A stretch of DNA of 64,000 nucleotides, from positions 248,001 to 312,000 of the forward strand of contig NC_079262.1 of NCBI RefSeq assembly GCF_947241705.1, in the 5' to 3' direction. The notes under the pieces were generated by a model. It ran no database searches and had not been told where the DNA came from. It saw only the letters and a list, made by a program, of their open reading frames with translations. This document shows positions 32,883 to 42,615 of the stretch, piece by piece (within the stretch, counting starts at the first letter, position 1; every line of letters begins with the position of its first letter). Made by a program: the position numbers and the translations under genes. The stretch is from Saccharomyces mikatae IFO 1815 (Eukaryota > Ascomycota > Saccharomycetes > Saccharomycetales > Saccharomycetaceae).

Positions 32883-34025
32883 ATGTCTAGCAAATGCTTT
32901 AACGCTATTCACCTACTAATTTGCCCGCTGACGGTATTGCTAGGATACCTCATAAACGCGTATGGCTATGGCGCGGCGCTACAAGCAACGCTGAACAAGG
33001 ACGGTCTAGTGAACGCTATGTTTGTGAAGAAAGGGTGGTTCTGGACTTCCTTGGTTGGATGGTGGTGCATTATACGGTATCGTGCGGTGCCAGGAGCAGC
33101 CGGCAGAGACCGAAGACACATTGCACGATCATTCAAAAGGTACGCCATCCTTACACTATGGTGGTACTTGTTCACACAAGGTATATGGTTTGGCGTAGGT
33201 CCCATCATGGACTTAGTCTTTGTATATACGGGTGGCCATTGCCACTATGACGTTTTCGACGGCACGGGTCACGTGAACAAACACTTCCAGGGCTCCGTGA
33301 CCCGGACGCACCGCGCATTAACCCTCATTCAAAATGTCCTCACATTACACGGCCAACACCAAGAGCATCACCAGCAACAGCTCTGGGATCGTTCCATTGG
33401 GTCAATCAAGGACGCCTTGCATGCCACGGACGCGTCAGCCCCCAAGAATGCGACGCTTAGCGCTGCCGCTGCCATCAATACCTTTATCCACGACCAGATG
33501 CACCGGTGGCAGGGTCCGCTTACCACCTCCGCCCAATGCAGACGGTTTGGAGGCCATTGGGCAGGAGGACATGATCCATCTGGACACGTGTTCTTGGCCA
33601 CCCTGATGTGTATGTTTTTGCTGGGTGAACTACGTGTGTTCGGGCGTCGCGCACTGGCCCATTTGTACGCGCAGAAATGGCTCCTGCTACGATTGGTGAC
33701 CCGGCTTTTTGACACTGGGCCGATATGGACATGGAGGCGCTGTGGCGGCGGCTCCATGAGTTGTGGCGCCCGGCTGTGGCGTGCGCTTGTCGAGCCGCCG
33801 GCCGCGTGCGCGGCCGCACTGCTGCGCTTGACACAATGTATCGCGTGCGATCACCCAGTAGTAATACTGGTGGCACTTTTGGTCACGTGGTTATGGCAGT
33901 TGCTATTGACTGCGGTGGCGTCTCGCTTCCACACCGTACGTGAGCACATATCCGGATTATTGGCTGCGTACATAGTGACGGGTGTTGTATATGCTCGCGA
34001 TGCAGCCGCGCTACGTCCATTATGA
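32883..34025 (+). CDS. SCS3: Scs3, FIT-family acyl-CoA diphosphatase
   Basis: ER membrane protein of the FITM family, needed for inositol prototrophy, lipid-droplet budding and ER lipid balance. Family members hydrolyse fatty acyl-CoA. I chose the ATG at 32883 (MSSKCFNAIHLL, 380 residues, good AAA context). An in-frame ATG three codons upstream at 32874 has C at -3 and would add only Met-Thr-Lys. Several membrane segments are visible. The two catalytic histidines can be counted: H235 in GGHDPSGHVFLAT and H350 in SRFHTVREHISG. The second half of the gene is strikingly GC-rich for yeast (42 of 60 bases G or C at 33781-33840). Protein conservation shows that this is a normal coding sequence. Confidence 0.94.
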   Translation: MSSKCFNAIHLLICPLTVLLGYLINAYGYGAALQATLNKDGLVNAMFVKKGWFWTSLVGWWCIIRYRAVPGAAGRDRRHIARSFKRYAILTLWWYLFTQGIWFGVGPIMDLVFVYTGGHCHYDVFDGTGHVNKHFQGSVTRTHRALTLIQNVLTLHGQHQEHHQQQLWDRSIGSIKDALHATDASAPKNATLSAAAAINTFIHDQMHRWQGPLTTSAQCRRFGGHWAGGHDPSGHVFLATLMCMFLLGELRVFGRRALAHLYAQKWLLLRLVTRLFDTGPIWTWRRCGGGSMSCGARLWRALVEPPAACAAALLRLTQCIACDHPVVILVALLVTWLWQLLLTAVASRFHTVREHISGLLAAYIVTGVVYARDAAALRPL

Positions 34026-34434
34026 CTCAAGAAAAATTGGCAGTTAACTGCGCGTGACTAAAACATAACAGCGAATTTTCCTCCCGGTAGCGGGCCTTCG
34101 TTTAGTCATTCTCTCTCTTCCCTCGGATTATAGACTGTGAATATTGCATACGCAAATTTGACTCAATCTTTCCAAAAAAGATTGGAAGATTATAGAATAT
34201 ATGAGTATATATATATGTATACGTAAATGTCAGTTCTTAGACGTATATATTTTATATATACGGAAAAAAGTAAAAAAAAAAGTGATATTTTGCTCGTGGG
34301 AAAGCTAATGCCACAGCTTGTGTACAGTGTAGTTTTGCCTTGCTCCCCTTGATTGAAATAGTCTCCCTAAACCATAGATTTTTATTTTTTTACTAGCAAA
34401 CAGAACAACACCACAATCACGACCAGATCTCGAC
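34026..34434. other. Intergenic SCS3 to MET13
   Basis: This 409-bp spacer between two tandem genes returns abruptly to AT-rich DNA after the GC-rich SCS3. It has an (AT)-rich TATA-like tract at about 34196-34217 and Gcn4 half-sites (TGACTAA near 34055, TAGTCAT near 34104). No Cbf1 CACGTG is present in the spacer itself. MET13 probably starts from this region. Confidence 0.45.
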
Positions 34435-36237
34435 ATGAAAATTACGGAAAAGTTAGAACAGCATAGACAAAGCTCGAGCAAGCCCACGTACTCGTTCGAG
34501 TACTTTGTCCCTAAGACTACGCAAGGTGTGCAGAATCTCTACGACCGAATGGATCGGATGTACGAGGCATCTTTGCCTCAGTTCATTGACATCACGTGGA
34601 ATGCAGGTGGTGGCCGTTTGTCACATCTTTCGACGGATCTAGTTGCTACTGCGCAGTCTGTGCTTGGTTTAGAAACCTGCATGCACCTGACCTGCACCAA
34701 TATGCCCATATCGATGATTGACGATGCCTTAGAGAACGCATACCACTCTGGGTGCCAGAACATTCTAGCGCTAAGAGGTGATCCTCCCAGGGATGCCGAA
34801 AACTGGACACCCGTTGAAGGCGGTTTTCAGTATGCTAAGGACCTGATCAAGTACATTAAGTCCAAGTACGGTGACCATTTTGCTATCGGCGTTGCGGGCT
34901 ACCCGGAATGCCATCCGGAATTGCCCACTAAGGATGCCAAGCTTGATCTCGAGTATTTGAAGCAGAAGATCGACGCCGGCGGCGACTTCATCATCACGCA
35001 GATGTTCTATGATGTGGACAACTTTATTAATTGGTGTTCGCAAGTCAGGGCTGCGGGTATGGATGTTCCGATTATCCCCGGTATCATGCCCATTACCACT
35101 TACGGGGCCTTCTTGAGAAGGGCTCAGTGGGGCCAAATCTCCATCCCAGAGCAGTTTTTGTCTCAGCTGGAACCCATCAAGGATGACGACGAGTTGGTGC
35201 GTGACATCGGAACTAATCTGATCGTGCAAATGTGTCAGAAACTGCTCGATAGTGGTTACATCTCCCACTTACACATCTATACCATGAACTTGGAGAAGGC
35301 TCCGCTCATGATTTTGGAAAGATTGAACATTCTACCCACGGAATCTGAGTTCAACGCACATCCACTGGCCGTGTTACCTTGGAGAAAGTCCTTGAATCCA
35401 AAGCGTAAGAACGAAGAGGTCAGGCCTATCTTCTGGAAGAGGAGACCTTACTCCTATGTTGCGAGAACCTCTCAATGGGCCATGGACGAATTCCCCAACG
35501 GTAGATTTGGTGATTCTTCTTCCCCCGCGTTTGGTGACTTGGATTTGTGCGGTTCAGACTTGATCAGACAATCTGCTAACAAATGTCTGGAACTATGGTC
35601 CAGTCCTACTTCCATCAATGACATTGCCTATTTGGTTATCAATTACTTGAATGGGAACCTGAAATGTTTACCCTGGAGTGATGTCCCGATCAACGACGAA
35701 ATCAACCCAATTAAAGCACACTTGATTGAGTTGAACCAACACTCAATTATCACCATAAATTCCCAGCCTCAAGTCAACGGTATCAGGTCCAACGACAAAG
35801 TCCATGGATGGGGGCCTAAAGATGGTTACGTCTACCAAAAGCAGTACTTAGAATTTATGTTGCCCAAGAATAAGTTGTCGAAATTGATTGATATCTTGAA
35901 AAACAATGAATTTTTGACCTACTTCGCAATCGACTCTCAAGGAGACCTGCTAAGCAACCATCCAGATAACTCTAAGTCCAATGCCGTCACATGGGGGATT
36001 TTCCCCGGCAGAGAAATCCTTCAACCTACTATTGTCGAGAAAATCTCCTTCCTAGCATGGAAGGAGGAGTTCTATCATATTTTGGACGAATGGAAACTAA
36101 ACATGGACAAGTATGATAAACCGCACAGTTCTCAATTCATCCAGTCTTTGATTGACGATTATTGTTTGGTCAATATTGTCGACAATGATTACATCTCCCC
36201 AGAAGATCAAATCCACTCCATCCTGTTAAGTCTATAA
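34435..36237 (+). CDS. MET13: Met13, major methylenetetrahydrofolate reductase
   Basis: Cytosolic flavoenzyme that reduces 5,10-methylene-THF to 5-methyl-THF for methionine synthesis; the major MTHFR isozyme of yeast (the minor one is Met12). The protein is 600 residues, as in S. cerevisiae. The N-terminal catalytic TIM barrel is plain: EYFVPKT at the start, TCTNMPISMIDDAL, NILALRGDPPRD, FAIGVAGYPECHPE, and the FITQMFYDVDNFI and PGIMPITTY segments that line the FAD/folate site. The C-terminal half is the eukaryotic regulatory domain that binds S-adenosylmethionine (for example WGPKDGYVYQKQYLEFM). Codon use is moderately biased. Confidence 0.97.
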   Translation: MKITEKLEQHRQSSSKPTYSFEYFVPKTTQGVQNLYDRMDRMYEASLPQFIDITWNAGGGRLSHLSTDLVATAQSVLGLETCMHLTCTNMPISMIDDALENAYHSGCQNILALRGDPPRDAENWTPVEGGFQYAKDLIKYIKSKYGDHFAIGVAGYPECHPELPTKDAKLDLEYLKQKIDAGGDFIITQMFYDVDNFINWCSQVRAAGMDVPIIPGIMPITTYGAFLRRAQWGQISIPEQFLSQLEPIKDDDELVRDIGTNLIVQMCQKLLDSGYISHLHIYTMNLEKAPLMILERLNILPTESEFNAHPLAVLPWRKSLNPKRKNEEVRPIFWKRRPYSYVARTSQWAMDEFPNGRFGDSSSPAFGDLDLCGSDLIRQSANKCLELWSSPTSINDIAYLVINYLNGNLKCLPWSDVPINDEINPIKAHLIELNQHSIITINSQPQVNGIRSNDKVHGWGPKDGYVYQKQYLEFMLPKNKLSKLIDILKNNEFLTYFAIDSQGDLLSNHPDNSKSNAVTWGIFPGREILQPTIVEKISFLAWKEEFYHILDEWKLNMDKYDKPHSSQFIQSLIDDYCLVNIVDNDYISPEDQIHSILLSL

Positions 36238-36672
36238 TTAAACTGACAACAAGGACGATTCTTTAACAGAATTATCAGTCCCCGCCTCCCTCACTCCTTT
36301 GCATTACATTCAACATTACATTGCATTTTTTTTATTTACTAGTATTACGGGTTTTTTATTCTTACCGTTTTTTACTCCTTTCCTTCTCTATTGTTTTTTC
36401 TATTCTTTTTAACTAGCATTTCAACATGTGTTTGGTTAACACTCCTATTTTCAGAACAAAATTCTTTCATTTCTTCTGATGCTTTCAACAAAGTTTTTTA
36501 AATGTACTTTAAAACAAACTGTTCAACACCTTCTTCCTTCCTTTATTTATTCTTTTCATATTCAACCCATACGAAAAGGAAGAAAGCTAAAAGTACTTAT
36601 GTATATATGTACTCTAATAGTTACATTTACAGATTAAAGGGGATAAAATTAAAACCTATCCATGTTATAAGC
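36238..36672. other. Convergent 3' spacer MET13 / MON1
   Basis: This 435-bp T-rich spacer lies between convergent genes, with long pyrimidine tracts at 36327-36420 and a TATGTATATATG efficiency-like element near 36598-36609. No additional gene is seen. Confidence 0.5.
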
Positions 36673-38607
36673 TCAAAAGACTGCCCCATCACTTATAAAT
36701 AGTCTCGACTCGTGTTTCTGACACCAGGTAGCCACTTTTCTTGCGCTCTTGAATAAAACCTTTTTATCAACAACGCCGTTATTTCCAATCAAGTACAACT
36801 CAAATTTGGGCGTCACCCATGCCATCCCTAACATATTAACCGACTCTTGTTCAAACGATGAATTTCCAATGATGTACTCATCCAATTCGGAAAAATTTAA
36901 CCTTGTTTCGTCCACTGTCTGGTCTTTGCTGTCTTTGGAACTCCATTTAACGAAATTTAATATTGACCTGCTCAATATGTTACCATTATCTCTTACCACC
37001 GTGCTGTGTAATTGTTGGTAGTATGTCTTTAATTTAAGTTCATATTCCAGCCTTTGGGATGACTCCAGGGAAATTTTACTATTGACTTCGAAGTGCGGCA
37101 TAACATATTGGACGTTTTGTTTCGATTTGTAAATAAAATGATGGACCATAGGTGCTGGTATGTCGCTTAGCTTAAATCCCTTTGAAGCATTTATTTTCTT
37201 CAATAGCCCTTCGTTTTCGAGTTTGATAATTAACTCGTCACTAAACGATTTTAATGAAAAAAAAGCATCCTTTTCTGCACTAATTAGTACCAGTGCCGAT
37301 TTTTCATTGCTCTGAGTATCATTTGGTAAAAACTTGATATAACAATAAAGAAAACCACTTGAATTAAATTTAGGGAAACATATAGGTACCCACAGTTCTT
37401 GAGTTTCGTCTAAATTCTGAAATTGGTGAGATATCAGACAAAACAAAAGGTGTAAATCGGTAGTGTGTAAAGTATGACCCCTGGGTCGAAGAACGCAACA
37501 CAATCTATTTTGAGGGGCAATTATTAAGCCATATAATAAGGTTCCCCTGGGAATATCTTGCCTCTTCTCTAATTGCTGTAAAATTACGTTCTGCAATTTT
37601 AATCTTGAAGAGTGACGAAATGGTAGGCATTGTAAAGAGTTTAATAGTAAATCAGGGAACATTCTATTGCAGATTAGTGAACATATTTCATTTAAATTCT
37701 CAAAATCCGTCGTTTCTAAATAATTTCTTAAATCGAAATTTTCTCTTTTGGAGAATAATCTAAGCAATTGACGCTCACTTAATGACGAAAGGATATATGA
37801 ATATAGGAAATCCAGTTGGTTCAACAATTCGTTTGAAGACTCTCCTCTTTCGGATTGGGCCATTAGTAGTATGGGAGACTTATCCAAAAAAGTGAGCCTT
37901 TTACCAGAGGTTAAAGTGGATATGGTTTTCAGTTCTGATGGACCATTGACCTGGAAGTAACTTATTACAGTATTAACCAGTCCGGTATATGACATAATCT
38001 GCTCGTCTTTTCCATGCATTGAGTAGATTGGTTTACCCGCTGACGTAAATATTAAGAAATTTTTATCACAAGAAACCTGGTTTCCACTTGGTTCACTATT
38101 AATGTTCAGTTTTGAGAACTTAAATACGTTGGGAATCTCATTGCTAACATAAGGTCGTCTTTTTATCTCCGATCCTCTCACTGAGGTTTCCATAGAGTAT
38201 ATGCTTTCCGCCAAGCGACTTCTGATATCATTTCCCCAATCCGCATAAAGATCGGAATGCTTTTTCGGAATGATTGACGCTTGCATTATATCATTATTGC
38301 TCGTTGCCAGATCTGTTGACAATACGCCAGTTTTAGTCTGCGATTTCTTTGCCTGCAGAGGGGATCCTCGGGATGCCAAATATGTTGTATTCAGAGAATT
38401 AATAGAAGCAGATTTACTAATAGAACGGTTATCTGATATTGGTACTGCTAGAGGTGCCTTTTTGAAAAATGTTTCATCCAGATTAACCGATGTGGTTGGT
38501 TCTGACGTTGAAGCCACGATAGGAATACATTCGAGATTTCCACTTCTACTATGCTTTAATTGACTCTTCGGTACCCCAGTATCTAGGTAGTTTTCATTGA
38601 GATTCAT
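36673..38607 (-). CDS. MON1: Mon1, subunit of the Mon1-Ccz1 Rab7 exchange factor
   Basis: With Ccz1 it forms the GEF that loads GTP on Ypt7, driving fusion at the vacuole and the Rab5-to-Rab7 switch on late endosomes. The protein is 644 residues, matching the known length. The N-terminal 180 residues are Ser- and Asn-rich and look disordered. Longin-like domains follow, with recognisable Mon1 segments such as FLIFTSAGKPIYSMHGKDE, TFLDKSPILLMAQSERGE, and RGTLLYGLIIAPQNRLCCVLRPRG. The C-terminus has the conserved WVTPKFELYLIGN strand. It is divergent from RPS2. Confidence 0.95.
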   Translation of the reverse strand: MNLNENYLDTGVPKSQLKHSRSGNLECIPIVASTSEPTTSVNLDETFFKKAPLAVPISDNRSISKSASINSLNTTYLASRGSPLQAKKSQTKTGVLSTDLATSNNDIMQASIIPKKHSDLYADWGNDIRSRLAESIYSMETSVRGSEIKRRPYVSNEIPNVFKFSKLNINSEPSGNQVSCDKNFLIFTSAGKPIYSMHGKDEQIMSYTGLVNTVISYFQVNGPSELKTISTLTSGKRLTFLDKSPILLMAQSERGESSNELLNQLDFLYSYILSSLSERQLLRLFSKRENFDLRNYLETTDFENLNEICSLICNRMFPDLLLNSLQCLPFRHSSRLKLQNVILQQLEKRQDIPRGTLLYGLIIAPQNRLCCVLRPRGHTLHTTDLHLLFCLISHQFQNLDETQELWVPICFPKFNSSGFLYCYIKFLPNDTQSNEKSALVLISAEKDAFFSLKSFSDELIIKLENEGLLKKINASKGFKLSDIPAPMVHHFIYKSKQNVQYVMPHFEVNSKISLESSQRLEYELKLKTYYQQLHSTVVRDNGNILSRSILNFVKWSSKDSKDQTVDETRLNFSELDEYIIGNSSFEQESVNMLGMAWVTPKFELYLIGNNGVVDKKVLFKSARKVATWCQKHESRLFISDGAVF

Positions 38608-39513
38608 ATGTGTTAAACTTCTATGTTTGTGGTGTGGTATACCTATAATTTGCTTCGTATTTGCTGGTAGCTTTGTTTCTTACCGCGATTTTTTGTCCTT
38701 TATTTCTGTTCTTAAAGGTTGAACAGCATCACTGCTCAATAAAAAGGGATCAAGAGTTAGAGCCAAGACGCATGAAGAATACATTCATCAGAATATACCC
38801 TCTTTAAGAAATTTACTACCCAATAATACCGTTACTTTCATTGTCGCAAGACGTTCTTTTCCAGCATTCCGTGACGTCCTAACTATGAGTCTGAAATTAC
38901 TGGTAAAAATTTAAGGGGTAAGATATTTTTCACTGTGTAATATTATTTATGGTAGACAGCTTGGCTATGAAAGTATACTACCTTTCAATGTCAATGCAGT
39001 TCTCACTTTCGTATCATTCTATTTGCCTAAAGCTTCCTCATTTCTTTTATAGCTTTTACGGTGAACACGAAATTTTTCGATTTTGGAGGACTGTTTTTAA
39101 ACATGTCTGGATGTATATTTACACCCATACACTTTTTGTTGTCTTCTCTGTTTTCTGCTAGAGTTTTTATTATTTTTGACTTAAAACAGGACGCACATCT
39201 GTGGCAAAAGAATAGTCATCATTAACGATATGGTATGCCTAATATTCTTGCCTCAGTAGTCCACGCAGTATTCGTTAGAACTGGTTTGCTAGTTTTTCAC
39301 ATATTCTCCTCTGTAGGTAACTAAGAACTTCTAAGTTTTTTTTCAGACCATCTCTCTTTTCGTTTGCAAACTTTCTTCCTTACTGTTGCAATTCTTTTCT
39401 ATCCCAAAGATACCGTGTTCATTATATATTGTCGATTGAAAGTTACCTACATCAACTTTCCGTGTTCCATTCCGACTATAACAACAACCAATACAGTTCA
39501 AACTAATTAAGTA
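38608..39513. other. Divergent promoter MON1 / RPS2
   Basis: This 906-bp region contains the RPS2 promoter with a pair of Rap1-like sites near 39103-39133, followed by a pyrimidine-rich stretch to the start codon. The MON1-proximal 400 bp have no motif that I recognise. There is no tRNA, snoRNA or repeat that I can see. Confidence 0.5.
39103..39133. promoter_or_regulatory. RPS2: Paired Rap1-like sites of RPS2
   Basis: ATGTCTGGATGT at 39103-39114 (ACATCCAGACAT on the minus strand) and ACACCCATACACT at 39121-39133 each differ by one base from the Rap1 core CACCCRNRCAT. The pair sits about 380-410 bp before the ATG of a ribosomal protein gene. Spacing and number mirror the RPL1B promoter in this window. 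Confidence 0.7.
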
Positions 39514-40278
39514 ATGTCTGCTCCAGAAGCTCAACAACAAAAGAGAGGTGGTTTCGGTGGCCGTAACAGAGGTCGTCCAAACAGAAGAGGACCAAGAAAC
39601 ACCGAAGAAAAGGGATGGGTTCCAGTTACTAAGCTAGGTAGATTAGTTAAGGCTGGTAAGATCACCACCATTGAAGAAATCTTCTTGCACTCTTTGCCAG
39701 TCAAGGAATTCCAAATCATTGACACTTTGTTGCCAGGCTTGCAAGACGAAGTCATGAACATCAAGCCAGTTCAAAAGCAAACCAGAGCCGGTCAAAGAAC
39801 CAGATTCAAGGCTGTTGTCGTTGTTGGTGACTCTAACGGACATGTTGGTTTGGGTATCAAGACTGCTAAGGAAGTTGCTGGTGCCATTAGAGCCGGTATC
39901 ATTATTGCCAAGTTGTCCGTCATCCCAATTAGAAGAGGTTACTGGGGTACTAACTTGGGTCAACCACATTCTTTGGCTACCAAGACCACCGGTAAGTGTG
40001 GTTCCGTCACTGTTAGATTGATCCCAGCCCCAAGAGGTTCTGGTATCGTTGCTTCTCCAGCTGTTAAGAAGTTGTTGCAATTGGCTGGTGTTGAAGATGT
40101 CTACACCCAATCTAACGGTAAGACTAGAACTCTAGAAAACACCTTGAAAGCTGCTTTCGTTGCTATTGGTAACACTTACGGTTTCTTGACTCCAAACTTG
40201 TGGGCCGAACAACCATTGCCAGTTTCTCCATTGGACATTTACTCCGATGAAGCTTCTGTCCAAAAGAAGAGATTCTAA
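39514..40278 (+). CDS. RPS2: Small-subunit ribosomal protein uS5 (Rps2)
   Basis: Essential 40S protein near the mRNA entry channel that affects decoding fidelity. The protein is 254 residues, the normal length. An Arg/Gly-rich N-terminus ([18 protein letters not shown]), an arginine-methylation target in the known protein, precedes the uS5 double-stranded RNA-binding fold ([40 protein letters not shown]) and the C-terminal lobe ending SVQKKRF. Codon bias is extreme. It is a single-copy gene without an intron. Confidence 0.97.
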   Translation: MSAPEAQQQKRGGFGGRNRGRPNRRGPRNTEEKGWVPVTKLGRLVKAGKITTIEEIFLHSLPVKEFQIIDTLLPGLQDEVMNIKPVQKQTRAGQRTRFKAVVVVGDSNGHVGLGIKTAKEVAGAIRAGIIIAKLSVIPIRRGYWGTNLGQPHSLATKTTGKCGSVTVRLIPAPRGSGIVASPAVKKLLQLAGVEDVYTQSNGKTRTLENTLKAAFVAIGNTYGFLTPNLWAEQPLPVSPLDIYSDEASVQKKRF

Positions 40279-40836
40279 GCTTATTTACAAATTATAAAAT
40301 AGTGCCATTTAATCAACCATTAAATAATTTTGTATACCTATTATAATCCTTTATTCTCATTCTAATTACGCGATTTACATTTTTCTTATTTAAAATGGAT
40401 CTTGTCAAACATAAAGCCAAATCCTTTTGACGTTTATTTTGATTATGACGTAATTGGTTTTCAAGCCTCTGATTCCTACGATCAAAGAACATTTCTGGGT
40501 ACGGTACAATGACAGAATTATTCATTCAGCAAGACAGGCAAGATGAGATCACAACCAAAGATTCGATTTCTACAAAAAACAAGTAGGAAACAATCACTTA
40601 TGCAAATGATTAATGCTGATATGTTCATCTACGCTAAAGCACTGCCCAACACAGGGACAGTCTGGGAGTTTTTTTTTTAGTTTTTTTTTTTTTCTTTTTT
40701 CTTTTAAATCTAAATATGTTGAATTACAAATACAATAAAGGGACAGCAAATGATATGTCACTCAAAAAGCTTTGAATGTGTTCCCTTTCGAAAAGACATG
40801 CCTAGAATCAACTACAGGATGCAATTCTGAGCGTGT
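40279..40836. other. Convergent 3' spacer RPS2 / NAB2
   Basis: This 558-bp spacer carries the small open frame at 40313-40525 described separately and a long T-rich run at about 40669-40706. The T-run may act as a terminator for RPS2 or serve as a nucleosome-excluding tract. Confidence 0.5.
40313..40525 (-). CDS. Possible small basic protein, 70 codons
   Basis: A complete ATG-to-stop frame between the convergent RPS2 and NAB2 genes, starting MNNSVIVPYPEMFFDRRNQR and ending KLFNG. The product is strongly basic (many Arg, Lys and Asn) with no hydrophobic segment. I have a faint recollection that S. cerevisiae carries an annotated small ORF of uncertain status near here (YGL123C-A), but I cannot confirm it is the same. 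The frame begins inside what would be the NAB2 downstream region, so a separate promoter or a read-through transcript would be needed. It could be chance. Confidence 0.35.
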   Translation of the reverse strand: MNNSVIVPYPEMFFDRRNQRLENQLRHNQNKRQKDLALCLTRSILNKKNVNRVIRMRIKDYNRYTKLFNG

Positions 40837-41994
40837 TCAATTCATTTCCGTATCTTGCTCCTGATGGGGAAAACTGACTTGTGAAGGGGCATTTTCAATG
40901 TTTGCATTTTCTGGCAGCGCAAATGGTCTTTCGTTGGTAGGACCGTTAGAATTTGGCTCAGCAGTTTTCTTTTCCGGAAGCACTCTTCCTGGAGGATGTC
41001 TAAATAGACAATAGAGGTTTTTACAATCTACACCAAATCTGCAATCTTCATTGATTGGATGACCAAACAAACAATCGATTCTAGTACAGTTTGCTCCTTC
41101 ACGACACATAATGTGAGAACGAGCATGCCTATATTTACAACGTTTGTTAGTACAATGTGTACCAAACTTACATTGTTCCAGAGATTTTTCGACCGGAGGA
41201 GGAACTGCTTTCTTTTGACTTATCGGCTTTACTTCCTTGATCTTAGATAAAGAAGAGTGTGCCTTTCTACATTCAGGATTATCACAGGTTAAGTTTCTAT
41301 CACACCACATTAAATCAATGACTTTTGCATCTTCATTAGCTGGCGTAGGATGACCAAATGGACATGATGGGTTAGAACATAGAGCACCAAATTTACACAA
41401 AACAATACCGGTTTGAACCGGCTTCCTTCTTGCAGCCAATAAATCGGCTTTTCTTTTCTGGAATTCTTCACGAGTTCTTTCCATTTCCTTCATCAATTCT
41501 TCATCTTCATTTGGATGTAAAAATTCACAAGTCCCTGGAGGCTTTGGACAGTTCGGATATTCATTACACACTTTAGTTGGGTGGGCATGTGGACATGATC
41601 TACCTAGAGGACAGTGAGGGAACAACCTACAACGCCCTTCTTTCTTGGTTGGAACAAAGCTCGTATTACTTTCACCAGCCATACCTAGTGCTTTGGCTAG
41701 TGGGTTGAACCGGGTAGAGTTACCATTGCGTCCTCCACGGTTCCCACCACGACCACCTCTACGGTTCTTTCCAATAGCGCCTCCGCCACGTTGAGTGAAC
41801 CTCTGGCTGTTGTCAATAGGTGCAAATTGAGGGGGGGCAGCGGCGTTTACGACACCAGAGAAAGCCGATATAGGGGCAGAAGCTGTATGAGGATCTACCT
41901 GCATTGTGTTCGGTGCCAGAGGTTGAGTTAGTGGTTGTTGAACTTGAGCTTGAGCTTGGGCTTGGGCTTGGGCTTGAGCTTGGGCTTGGGCTTC

Positions 41995-42029
<35 letters not shown>

Positions 42030-42360
42030 CCTCTTGGTGCTGTTTCGCAATGTCCGATTGCCCCAAACTCTGGGCATTCATCATTCTGATCTTGGATACA
42101 ATATTTTCAGCACTTTCTCCTTGTTGTAGAGCTTCTAGAGCAAAAAAGGCTGTTTGAACAACGTTTGCTAGCGTATCCCTCGAAACACTGTCGAACAGAG
42201 TAGCTAATTCATTGACAACAGATTCAATAGTACCACCATTGACAATTAACAAGACAATGTACTCCGCAACGTACTTGATATCTTCGTTAAAGTTTGGTAT
42301 GCCAGCCAGTTTTTCGGCCACAATAACCTTCAGGTTTTCTGTATATTGTTCTTGGGACAT
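40837..42360 (-). CDS. NAB2: Nab2, nuclear poly(A)-binding CCCH zinc-finger protein
   Basis: Shuttling protein that binds poly(A) RNA, limits tail length and escorts mRNA to Mlp1 and Mex67 at the pore. The protein is 507 residues. It has an N-terminal PWI-like helical domain (residues 1-97, with FALEALQQGESAENIV), a low-complexity Gln region at about 109-144, an RGG box (KNRRGGRGGNRGGRNG) that serves as the Kap104 import signal, and seven CCCH fingers (for example CRLFPHCPLGRSCPHAH and CKFGTHCTNKRCKYRH). About eleven Gln are followed by roughly eight Ala-Gln units. I remember the S. cerevisiae protein as longer (525) with a QQQP-type repeat instead, so this segment is evolving fast. Confidence 0.95.
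41946..42029. repeat. NAB2: Coding microsatellites in NAB2 (TTGRGC and TTGCTG hexamers)
   Basis: About eight TTGRGC units (encoding Ala-Gln on the minus strand) abut about five and a half TTGCTG units (encoding Gln-Gln). Both are in frame, so length changes of one unit would preserve the protein. The repeat sits in the Gln-rich linker before the RGG box. Confidence 0.9.
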
Positions 42361-42615
42361 GTCCTGTACTTCAGTTTCCTGTATAGTTGCAGAGAATCAT
42401 GATATTAATGAAAGAACCAACTTTCATGCAAAGATTTGGAAGAAAACTGTTTGAAATTTTGTACATCTATTTTTGCCACCAATGAGGCGAGTACGAGTAA
42501 TTCCCCGCTTCCTCTACCGTGTAACGATATACGAAGAAAATTATATGCATATAAAATTGAATATGAATGGTCTCTTCATATTAGGTGTTATGTATAAGAT
42601 TGCATTGAAGCAACC

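Noticed and set aside
33368-33757. 129-codon antisense frame and several other overlapping frames in SCS3
   Set aside because: High GC content lowers stop frequency in all frames. SCS3 itself has the conserved FIT histidines and explains the region.
33268-33888. CACGTG motifs inside SCS3 as possible Cbf1 sites for MET13
   Set aside because: They lie within GC-rich coding DNA 550 bp or more from MET13, where such hexamers are expected by composition.
34771-35268. 165-codon open frame antisense to MET13
   Set aside because: It lies entirely inside the conserved MTHFR catalytic domain, has no promoter of its own, and its sequence shows no domain.
39643-40110. 155-codon open frame antisense to RPS2
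   Set aside because: Highly biased codon use in ribosomal protein genes keeps the opposite strand free of stops. The sense protein is a full-length uS5, and the antisense product has no recognisable features. The same applies to the antisense frame of RPL1B.
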